This document shows positions 16,021 to 21,797 of a DNA stretch of 44,242 nucleotides, one piece after another; position 1 is the first letter of the stretch; each line of letters starts with the position of its first letter. Below the pieces are notes generated by a model, which worked only from the letters and a program-made list of their open reading frames with translations, did not search any database and had not been told where the DNA came from. The position numbers and the translations under genes were made by a program. This DNA is from Candidatus Aenigmatarchaeota archaeon (GTDB taxonomy: Archaea; Aenigmatarchaeota; Aenigmatarchaeia; QMZP01), in assembly GCA_030670085.1 (NCBI GenBank), contig DAOVCJ010000006.1, positions 1 to 44,242 of the forward strand. Direction: 5' to 3'.

Positions 16021-16065
16021 AACTTTTTATTAAACTGAATTTAATATAATAATGATTAAGGGTGT

Positions 16066-17340
16066 ATGAGTATGCAGATAGAAGAGATTTCAAAGCATGC
16101 AGGCAAAACCGTAGACCTGAGAGGATGGATCCACAGAATAAGGGAAAGTAAAGGTATAGTTTTCATGGTTCTGAGGGATTCAACCGGGATTGTTCAGTGT
16201 GTTGTGAAGGACGGGGCCCGGGGATTTAAGGAGGCTGAGGAGGCAGGAATGGAGGCCTCTATCACCCTCAAAGGCAAAGTAAGGAAGGATGAGAGGGCGC
16301 CTGGTGGTTTCGAGATTGAGGTCAAGAAGTTTGATGTTGTGGGACCATCTGATAATTTCCCTATAAGGGAGTTCCAATCGCCGGAATTCCTGCTGGATTA
16401 CAGGCACCTCTGGGTGAGGTCGCAGAAGCTTACCAAGATTTTCAAGATCAGGTCAGATGTCACAGGACTGATACATGAATTCTTCAGAAAGAGGGGGTTC
16501 TATGAGATTCAGTCCCCCTCCCTTACACAGATTCAGTGCGAGGGTGGCTCAACCCTGTTCGGTCTGGACTACTTCGGCCAGAAGGCGTATCTGACACAGA
16601 GCTGGCAGCTCCATGCAGAGGCAATGATTCCCGTCCTAGAGAAGATATACTGCATTGCCCCGAGCTTCAGGGCAGAGAAGAGCAGGACAAGGAAGCACCT
16701 CGCTGAGTACTGGCACGCAGAGGCAGAAGCTGCCTGGATGGATCATGAGGGAAGCATGAAGCTTCAGGAGGACCTTGTGAGTTACGTTGTGCAGAGGATA
16801 ATCAAGATGAGAAGCAAGGAGCTCAGGGAGCTTGGAAGGGATCCCAAGAGTCTTTCGCATATCAAGCCCCCGTTCCCGAGAATAACGTATGAGAAAGCAA
16901 TAGAGCTGCTCAAGAAGGACGGGATCAGGAGGAAGTGGGGAGATGATTTCGGCGCTCCAGAAGAGAAAGCGTTGGCAAAGCACTTCAAGAAGCCGTTCTT
17001 CATAGAGAAATGGCCAAAGTATTCGAAGGCGTTCTACATGAAAGAATCCAAGGATGGGAAGACGGTTCTGTGTGATGACCTCTTCATGCCTGAGGGGTAT
17101 GGGGAACTTATCGGAGGGAGTGAGAGGGAAACCGACCTCCAGACGCTCCTGAAGAGGATGAAGGAATTCAAGCTGAAGAGAAAACCCTATGAGTTCTACC
17201 TGGATTTGAGGAGATATGGTTCTGTCCCGCACTCGGGCTTCGGACTGGGGATTGAAAGGCTTGTGATGTGGATATGTGGTATTGACCATATAAGGGATAC
17301 CATAGCGTTTCCAAGGGTCATAAACAGGATTCACCCTTAG
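16066..17340 (+). CDS. asnS: Asparaginyl-tRNA synthetase
   Basis: This class IIb synthetase has 424 residues. An N-terminal OB anticodon-binding domain (V-D-L-R-G-W-I-H-R-I-R) is followed by the catalytic core. Motif 2 reads F-R-A-E-K-S-R-T-R-K-H-L-A-E-Y, and the preceding C-E-G-G-S-T-L-F and Y-L-T-Q-S-W-Q-L-H-A-E are the AsnRS-type signatures rather than the AspRS type. Motif 3 is G-F-G-L-G-I-E-R-L. It is closest in pattern to the archaeal/eukaryotic AsnRS group, so this archaeon probably charges tRNA-Asn directly instead of by transamidation. A start at the second Met (16072) is possible. A TATA-like TTTTTATTAAAC lies at about 16023-16034. The next gene follows by 10 nt with GGAGG, so the pair is an operon. 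Confidence 0.9.
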   Translation: MSMQIEEISKHAGKTVDLRGWIHRIRESKGIVFMVLRDSTGIVQCVVKDGARGFKEAEEAGMEASITLKGKVRKDERAPGGFEIEVKKFDVVGPSDNFPIREFQSPEFLLDYRHLWVRSQKLTKIFKIRSDVTGLIHEFFRKRGFYEIQSPSLTQIQCEGGSTLFGLDYFGQKAYLTQSWQLHAEAMIPVLEKIYCIAPSFRAEKSRTRKHLAEYWHAEAEAAWMDHEGSMKLQEDLVSYVVQRIIKMRSKELRELGRDPKSLSHIKPPFPRITYEKAIELLKKDGIRRKWGDDFGAPEEKALAKHFKKPFFIEKWPKYSKAFYMKESKDGKTVLCDDLFMPEGYGELIGGSERETDLQTLLKRMKEFKLKRKPYEFYLDLRRYGSVPHSGFGLGIERLVMWICGIDHIRDTIAFPRVINRIHP

Positions 17341-17350
17341 GAGGGGTTGG

Positions 17351-17809
17351 ATGAGCGAGGAAGTTGTTGATAGAGTAAAAAAGGCGCTGGATGGCAGGAG
17401 GGTGAAGTATGAACTATCTGTTCATGAGCCGGTCTACACCTCTGAACAGGCTGCAAGGATAAGGGACGTTTCTATAAAGACAGGAGTGAAGGCTCTCGTA
17501 TTGAAAACATATGAACACCGGTTTATACTGGCCCTTGTCACAGCAGACAAGAGGGCTGACCTGGAAAAAATAGCGGAGCTTGAGGGTACGAAAAACGTCC
17601 GCCTCGCGAATCCGCAAGAGGTGTTTGAGGCCACGGGGTGCGAGATAGGTTCTGTCCCACCGTTCGGGCACCTGACTGAGATCAAGACCTACATGGACAG
17701 GGAAATCCTGGAGAACGACGAGGTCAACTTCAACTGCGGGCTTCACACTAAGTCCATAAAGATGAAGGCCCAGGACCTTTTAAAAGTAATAAACCCTATT
17801 TTTATCTGA
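17351..17809 (+). CDS. YbaK/ProX-family aminoacyl-tRNA deacylase
   Basis: This 152-residue protein matches the YbaK/ProX trans-editing family, which hydrolyses mischarged tRNAs. The signatures are the early E-x-x-V-Y-T-S-E-Q-A-A-x-x-R, then K-A-L-V-L-K-T with the conserved Lys, A-L-V-T-A-D-K-R, the G-x-V-P-P-F-G-H loop (here G-S-V-P-P-F-G-H-L), and F-N-C-G-L-H-T-K-S-I-K near the end. The substrate cannot be told from sequence alone. It starts 10 nt after asnS behind GGAGGGG, so both translation-fidelity functions share one transcript. The 3' end is followed at once by the tRNA-Arg promoter region. Confidence 0.88.
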   Translation: MSEEVVDRVKKALDGRRVKYELSVHEPVYTSEQAARIRDVSIKTGVKALVLKTYEHRFILALVTADKRADLEKIAELEGTKNVRLANPQEVFEATGCEIGSVPPFGHLTEIKTYMDREILENDEVNFNCGLHTKSIKMKAQDLLKVINPIFI

Positions 17810-17833
17810 CGCCGCCAAAGTATATAATAAATC

Positions 17834-17875
17834 GAGGTCATTAACTGGGTGTATCAAGACCTCTATCGATGTGAT
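17834..17875 (+). promoter_or_regulatory. Hairpin in the tRNA-Arg 5' flank
   Basis: GAGGTC (17834-17839) pairs with GACCTC (17858-17863) around an 18-nt loop. The 10 nt next to the tRNA, TCGATGTGAT, are nearly identical to TCGATGTGAC directly before tRNA-Lys(CUU). A TATA box TATATAATA lies at about 17821-17829, so RNA may start inside the hairpin. The stem differs from the GACGGCTTG family but the placement is the same. Confidence 0.45.
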
Positions 17876-17906
17876 GGGCCCGTAGCTCAATCGGATAGAG
17901 CGCTCG

Positions 17907-17921
17907 AGCATTTGCGGCGAA
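17907..17921 (+). other. 15-nt tRNA intron in anticodon stem (tRNA-Arg)
   Basis: Removing these 15 nt restores a perfect 5-bp anticodon stem. The BHB is explicit: outer helix GAG/CTT, central helix CGCT (17901-17904) with GGCG (17916-17919), 3-nt bulges CGA and AAG, inner helix GC/GC with a 4-nt ATTT loop. The intron position is 30/31, non-canonical and very short. Confidence 0.85.
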
Positions 17922-17950
17922 GCTTCGGACCGAGAGGTTGGGGGTTCGAC

Positions 17951-17997
17951 AAGCGAATGACGGCTTGGATATATTGAAACAAGCCGTCTCTCGAACA
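17951..17997 (+). other. 47-nt T-loop tRNA intron with GACGGCTTG hairpin (tRNA-Arg)
   Basis: The intron lies at position 59/60. The BHB uses the T-stem as outer helix, central helix TTCG (17945-17948) with CGAA (17992-17995), bulges ACA and CAT. The inner part is AG/CT, a 5-nt CGAAT bulge, then GACGGCTTG (17959-17967) paired with CAAGCCGTC (17980-17988) over a 12-nt loop GATATATTGAAA. It is a member of the repeated hairpin family. Confidence 0.88.
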
Positions 17998-18042
17998 TCC
18001 CTTCGGGCCCATTTAAATCGGACCTGAACCAATATATATTCT

Positions 18043-18966
18043 ATGAAGGGGACGCTCTACCTCGTATTGGCGGGGGTTATACTGGGAACAACTGCCATAT
18101 GGGTCAAATTGGTTGGCTCTGCAGTATCACCTTTCATGCTGACTATATTCAGGGTTCTTATTGCCGCCTTCCTTGCTTTTGTGCTCGTTTTCTTTATGAG
18201 GAATCTTAAGATACTCTGGACTGAGAGGAGATACGCGGTTGTCCTTATACTCTCGGGTTTTTTCGGTGTCACTCTGGGATTTGGCCTGTTCATAGCAGCC
18301 CTGCAGTATGTACCTGTTGCAAATGTTGTTTTGCTAATTGGGATTAGTCCTGTAACAACGGCTTTCCTTGCATATTTTTTCCTCAAAGAGAATATAACGA
18401 AATGGGAGATATTAGGAGTGGTGCTGGTTATACTGGGAATTGCATCCATATACGGGCCTGAAATAAACCTCCAGGCAAACATGTTCGGAAATATATTAGC
18501 GCTCCTGGCTGGTGCCTCTTATTCTGTTTTTGTGGTTTCCATGCGATATTTTGAGCAGAAGAAGATTCCGTTCTCTGCAGTGACCTTCTGGCCCATGTTA
18601 ATAGGAGGACTCTTCATGTTCCTGTTCCTTCCATTTGAGCCAATTGCTATCTCGTTCTCAGGAACCATAATGTTTTTTGTATTCGTACTTGCATTCTCAA
18701 CCTTCCTGGGATTCACGTTCTTTGCAGAGGGTCTCAAGACCGTAAGGGCACACAATGCACCGATAATAATACTACTAACAGAACCGATAGTAGGGATACT
18801 GCTTGCATGGCTGATTCTCGGAGAAGTCCCGCCTGGGTACATCTACTTCGGGGGTTCCCTTATAATCCTTGCAAACCTCCTGGTTGAGAAAGAGGTCAGG
18901 AAGAAGAAGTTGGGCAAAAAACCCACCACGATATATAAGAAGCCTCAGCCTTTGTGTGAAAAATAA
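18043..18966 (+). CDS. EamA-family (DMT superfamily) transporter
   Basis: This 307-residue protein has ten hydrophobic segments in two five-helix EamA repeats, the architecture of drug/metabolite transporters. Typical pieces are L-A-G-V-I-L-G-T-T-A-I at the start of the first repeat, L-I-G-I-S-P-V-T-T-A-F-L-A-Y-F-F-L-K-E at its end, and L-T-E-P-I-V-G-I-L-L-A-W-L-I-L-G-E at the end of the second. The substrate is unknown. The C-terminus is a short Lys-rich cytoplasmic tail. The TATA-like TTTAAATCG at about 18013-18021 abuts the 3' end of tRNA-Arg and is 27 nt from the ATG, so the mRNA is probably leaderless. Confidence 0.92.
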   Translation: MKGTLYLVLAGVILGTTAIWVKLVGSAVSPFMLTIFRVLIAAFLAFVLVFFMRNLKILWTERRYAVVLILSGFFGVTLGFGLFIAALQYVPVANVVLLIGISPVTTAFLAYFFLKENITKWEILGVVLVILGIASIYGPEINLQANMFGNILALLAGASYSVFVVSMRYFEQKKIPFSAVTFWPMLIGGLFMFLFLPFEPIAISFSGTIMFFVFVLAFSTFLGFTFFAEGLKTVRAHNAPIIILLTEPIVGILLAWLILGEVPPGYIYFGGSLIILANLLVEKEVRKKKLGKKPTTIYKKPQPLCEK

Positions 18967-19009
18967 ATAAATCTCCTTTTTTAAATATTGAATAATCAAT
19001 TTAAGTCAT

Positions 19010-19129
19010 GCCGGGGTAGCTCAGTTGGTAAGAGCGCTAGACTCATAAGAAAGGCTTATGAGTTCTGATTCCAGATGACGAAGGCTCTGAGACATCTAGA
19101 GGTCGTGGGTTCAAGTCCCGCCCTCGGCA
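19010..19129 (+). tRNA. tRNA-Met(CAU), elongator type, with a canonical-position intron
   Basis: Acceptor GCCGGGG pairs with CCTCGGC, the D-arm is GCTC/GAGC, and the anticodon loop C-T-CAT-A-A and stem CTAGA/TCTAG form after removing a 46-nt intron. The T-arm is GTGGG/CCCGC with loop TTCAAGT. The discriminator is A. The acceptor and D-arm are of elongator Met type, not initiator, although a tRNA-Ile with modified CAU cannot be fully excluded. A TATA-like TTTTTTAAATATTG lies about 30 nt upstream. The small membrane-protein gene on the opposite strand ends exactly at the tRNA 3' end. Confidence 0.92.
19048..19093 (+). other. 46-nt tRNA-Met intron at position 37/38
   Basis: The BHB is canonical: central helix CTCA (19042-19045) with TGAG (19088-19091), bulges TAA and ACA. 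In addition, ACTCATAAG (19041-19049) and CTTATGAGT (19055-19063) form a 9-bp hairpin that would hide the anticodon in the precursor. Confidence 0.85.
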
Positions 19130-19309
19130 TTACATAATCCGTATACGGGATGTGGCTATTAAGCATATTCCTATTATGCCTATAACAATTGCAGCACCTG
19201 TTGTAGTTTCTCCGAACAGACTGCCCTCAAACATTATGGCAGCACCTGTTAACGCCAATATAATTCCCAATACAAATCTAATTAAAGACCACTTTTTGTT
19301 TTTCTCCAT
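19130..19309 (-). CDS. Small two-helix membrane protein
   Basis: A 59-residue frame runs from the ATG at 19309 to TAA at 19130-19132. It starts M-E-K-N-K-K-W-S-L-I-R, followed by two hydrophobic helices separated by F-E-G-S-L-F-G-E-T-T-T-G, and ends R-I-R-I-M. The positive-inside charges suggest both ends are cytoplasmic. AT-rich TATA-like DNA (about 19325-19340) lies upstream on the minus strand. The stop codon begins right next to the discriminator base of the convergent tRNA-Met. The family is not recognised. The coherent topology and promoter make it a likely gene despite its size. Confidence 0.6.
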   Translation of the reverse strand: MEKNKKWSLIRFVLGIILALTGAAIMFEGSLFGETTTGAAIVIGIIGICLIATSRIRIM

Positions 19310-19393
19310 ATTTAACTAATAAAATCGATATTTAAAAATTTTTCATTATCAGGAGCAAGATAGCTTTTTAAGTTGTTTTTGGAAATATAGGGT

Positions 19394-20326
19394 ATGAGCA
19401 TGAAGGTTTTGGTCACAGAGAAGAAACACGTGCATGAGGACTCGATAGAACTGCTAAGGAAGGGGGGTTTAGAGGTTGATTTTAGTGAGCCGGACCTTTC
19501 AAAGGTGAAGCTGGAGGATTACGATGTTCTGTTCGTAAGGACCTACACAAGGGTGGATAAGAAGGTCCTGGACCGGGCGAAGAATTTGAAAGCGGTGATA
19601 AGGGCGGGAGTTGGCCTGGATAACATCGATGTTGAGGAGTGTAAAAAGAGAAACATCAGGGTTTATCATTCACCTGGCTCAAACGCGAATGCTGTCGCGA
19701 GCCACACTATCGCTTTGATTTTCGCTGTTCTGAGGAGGATAGCGAAGGCTGACAAGCACGTGAGGGAAGGGAAATGGAACAGGGAGGAATTCCTATCACA
19801 TGAGCTGGACGAGAAGGTTATAGGGATTGTGGGATTCGGTGCGATAGGAAGACTCGTTGTGAAGAAACTTTCTGGGTTTGATGTCGAGTTTTTAGCTTAC
19901 GACCCGTACCTAACAAGGGAGCAAATAGAAGATGCAGAGGAGGCAAGGGGAAGGGTAAAGAAGCTCGAGGACCTGCACGAACTCATCAGGAAATCCGACA
20001 TAATAACAATCCATGTTCCCCTGATGCCTGAAACCAGATACCTCATAGGGGAAAAGGAGTTCAAGATTATGAAGTCCCACACAATCCTGATAAACACCTC
20101 AAGGGGCGGGGTGGTGGATGAGAAAGCCCTGATAGACTGCCTTAAAAAGGACAAATTATATGGAGCAGGTCTGGACGTGTTTGAGGAGGAGCCTCCAAAG
20201 AACCAGGAGCTTCTGAATCTTCACAACATCGTCCTGACGCCACATACAGCTGCCATGACAGAGCAGGCCCACAGGAATATGTCTGTTCAGGCAGTGGAAG
20301 GCTTTCTGAAGGATTTCAAGGTATAA
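19394..20326 (+). CDS. D-3-phosphoglycerate dehydrogenase-like 2-hydroxyacid dehydrogenase
   Basis: This 310-residue enzyme belongs to the D-isomer-specific 2-hydroxyacid dehydrogenase family. It has the substrate-binding R-A-G-V-G-L-D-N-I-D, the Rossmann fingerprint G-I-V-G-F-G-A-I-G-R with the acidic Y-D-P-Y that favours NAD, and the catalytic set: Arg in N-T-S-R-G-G-V-V-D-E, Glu in D-V-F-E-E-E-P-P, His in T-P-H-T-A-A-M-T. It lacks the C-terminal ACT or ASB domains of long SerA, so it is the short form (about 305-310 residues) that commonly acts as 3-phosphoglycerate dehydrogenase in archaea, first step of serine synthesis. Glyoxylate reductase activity is an alternative. The TATA-like GCTTTTTAAG is about 27 nt upstream; leaderless start. 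Confidence 0.9.
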   Translation: MSMKVLVTEKKHVHEDSIELLRKGGLEVDFSEPDLSKVKLEDYDVLFVRTYTRVDKKVLDRAKNLKAVIRAGVGLDNIDVEECKKRNIRVYHSPGSNANAVASHTIALIFAVLRRIAKADKHVREGKWNREEFLSHELDEKVIGIVGFGAIGRLVVKKLSGFDVEFLAYDPYLTREQIEDAEEARGRVKKLEDLHELIRKSDIITIHVPLMPETRYLIGEKEFKIMKSHTILINTSRGGVVDEKALIDCLKKDKLYGAGLDVFEEEPPKNQELLNLHNIVLTPHTAAMTEQAHRNMSVQAVEGFLKDFKV

Positions 20327-20378
20327 ACAGATAAGCTTAAATTATTTACTGTAATATATATTATATAGTGGTGATATT

Positions 20379-20480
20379 ATGGCTATTTGTATAGGATGCG
20401 GAAGATTTATAGAACACGAAGGATTGTGCACAAGATGTAAAAGAAAGAAGGATGAAGATAAACTCAAAAAAATTATATAA
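20379..20480 (+). CDS. Tiny zinc-ribbon protein (33 residues)
   Basis: The frame has two C-x-x-C knuckles, C-I-G-C and C-T-R-C, eleven residues apart, followed by a Lys-rich tail K-R-K-K-D-E-D-K-L-K-K. GTGGTGAT sits 4-9 nt upstream of the ATG, and a TATA-like TAATATATATTATATAG lies further upstream. The Cys spacing is that of a minimal zinc ribbon. It lies immediately upstream of the splicing endonuclease gene, 29 nt away, and could be co-transcribed. The function is unknown, perhaps nucleic-acid or protein binding. Confidence 0.65.
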   Translation: MAICIGCGRFIEHEGLCTRCKRKKDEDKLKKII

Positions 20481-20509
20481 ATAAGAATAAGCTTCCGTAA
20501 TTTATTATT

Positions 20510-21697
20510 ATGATGGAGATAAGGTTCGATCCCAAGAAGGGAATCTGGGCTGAAGAGGAAGAGACTGTAGACAAGCTCAGGAAGAACTACTTCGGTACTC
20601 CGAAGGGGAAGAAAATCTGGCTTGAGATAGAGGAATCTCTGTATCTGATAACCTTCCAGAACGCTTCATGCTGGCTCGGGAAAAAGCAGATAGGCTTCAA
20701 TGAGCTTGCCTCCCACTTCGCGAAGAAGGACAAGAGGCTTTTCATAAAATATAACGCCTACAGGGACTGGAGGGACAGGGGCCTGGTTGTGAAGTCAATA
20801 GGCCTGGTTGAGACTGGGAAGAAGAGGAAGGTCAAGTGGAGGAGATACCCTGCAGAGACATCAAAAATCAAAAAGTTGAGAGCCAGGGTTTACTGGTATC
20901 CTGATTCTTTGTTTTCAGTTCTGGAGGACGAGACCCTTGGAAAGAAGCTATTCAATGATTACTGGTTCGGGCAGTTCGGAATCTACAAGCAGGAAAGGGG
21001 GACGCTTCTGAAGCTGAATTTTCTGGAAACTATATTCCTTGCAAAGCACTTCGGTTTAAAGGTCGTTAATGTTGAAAACGGGAAGGAGATGAAATCATCA
21101 CAAATCCTTGAACAGGTCACAAAGGAGAGGGAGTATACAAAAAGCCTTTACAAAGTTTATGAGGAATGGAGACTGAAGGGTTACGTTGTGAAGACCGGTT
21201 TCAAGTTCGGTTCGCATTTCAGGATTTATTTCCCTAGCGCATCTCCAGCAAAGGAAGGGAAATGGATCCATTCGAAGCATGTACTTCATGTTTTCCCAAA
21301 GGAGCAGAAACTCCTGATATCTGAATGGGCAAGGGCGGTCAGGGTCGCGCATGGAGTGAAGAAGACATTCCTTTTATCCGTTCCCGAGCTGGAGAAAAAA
21401 GACTACGTGGACTATCCGTCAGATTTCATTGCATACAGAAGGAAGAAGGTTGGTGGGAACTGGATAAGGGAAACCCTGGAGGACAAAGCAAGGTATCTCC
21501 TGGTCGCTGTCTCCGAGGATGAGCACATAGGAGGTGTTGAGCTCGCTTCCCTCCTCACAAAGGCAGAGAGAATGGGACTGAACGTCCTGCTTTCCATAAC
21601 AGACAGGGAAACCTCAATCACCTACTACGTCCTTAACAAGGTAAAGCTGCCCGGCTCCAAATACGAATACTATGAGATTGAATGGATGAAGCCGTAG
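20510..21697 (+). CDS. endA: tRNA splicing endonuclease, large three-unit-like form
   Basis: EndA cuts BHB motifs in pre-tRNA. At 395 residues it is much longer than alpha4 (about 180) and alpha'2 (about 300-350) types. The layout looks like three units: a short N-terminal unit (1-110), a full catalytic unit (about 130-292) with Y-E-E-W-R-L-K-G-Y-V-V-K-T-G-F-K-F-G, candidate catalytic Tyr240, His254 (W-I-H-S-K) and Lys284 (A-H-G-V-K-K), and a C-terminal beta-like unit (300-395). This matches the epsilon2 class described from ARMAN archaea, known for broad cleavage of non-canonical BHB sites. The second Met may be the true start. The atypical tRNA introns in this window are its expected substrates. 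Confidence 0.88.
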   Translation: MMEIRFDPKKGIWAEEEETVDKLRKNYFGTPKGKKIWLEIEESLYLITFQNASCWLGKKQIGFNELASHFAKKDKRLFIKYNAYRDWRDRGLVVKSIGLVETGKKRKVKWRRYPAETSKIKKLRARVYWYPDSLFSVLEDETLGKKLFNDYWFGQFGIYKQERGTLLKLNFLETIFLAKHFGLKVVNVENGKEMKSSQILEQVTKEREYTKSLYKVYEEWRLKGYVVKTGFKFGSHFRIYFPSASPAKEGKWIHSKHVLHVFPKEQKLLISEWARAVRVAHGVKKTFLLSVPELEKKDYVDYPSDFIAYRRKKVGGNWIRETLEDKARYLLVAVSEDEHIGGVELASLLTKAERMGLNVLLSITDRETSITYYVLNKVKLPGSKYEYYEIEWMKP

Positions 21698-21733
21698 AAT
21701 AGATTAATCTCAATTTAGGAGGGGATGATACAA

Positions 21734-21759
21734 GAGGGGGGACCTGGGTTCCCTCTTTT
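21734..21759 (+). terminator. Hairpin plus T-run after endA
   Basis: GAGGG (21734-21738) pairs with CCCTC (21751-21755) and is followed by TTTT. It lies 37 nt after the endA stop and before the polB TATA-like GCTTTTTAATC (about 21768-21778), so it probably ends the endA transcript. Confidence 0.5.
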
Positions 21760-21797
21760 GTAAGTAAGCTTTTTAATCCCAAAATCAAACTAAAATC

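Larger units (their letters stand above)
17876..18011 (+). tRNA. tRNA-Arg(UCG) with two introns
   Basis: Acceptor GGGCCCG pairs with CGGGCCC, and the D-arm GCTC/GAGC is regular. The anticodon loop is C-T-TCG-G-A at 17923-17929, with stem CTCG+G / CCGAG only after removing a 15-nt intron (17907-17921). The T-stem GGGGG/CCCTT closes only after removing a 47-nt intron (17951-17997) from the T-loop. The mature length is 74 nt plus the CCA to be added. Both introns fit BHB folds with 4-bp central helices (CGCT/GGCG and TTCG/CGAA). The 3' A at 18011 is the discriminator. The TATA-like box of the next gene overlaps the 3' end. Confidence 0.93.

Noticed and set aside
19048-19093. Box C/D guide RNA inside the tRNA-Met intron
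   Set aside because: ATGACGA and CTGA boxes can be found, but the spacing between boxes is only a few nt, too short for a guide, and the intron is explained by the BHB fold.
21725-21763. A 12-codon leader peptide ORF before polB, overlapping a hairpin
   Set aside because: The GGAGG touches the ATG with no usable spacing, and the polB TATA-like box lies downstream of it, so the ORF is not in polB mRNA.
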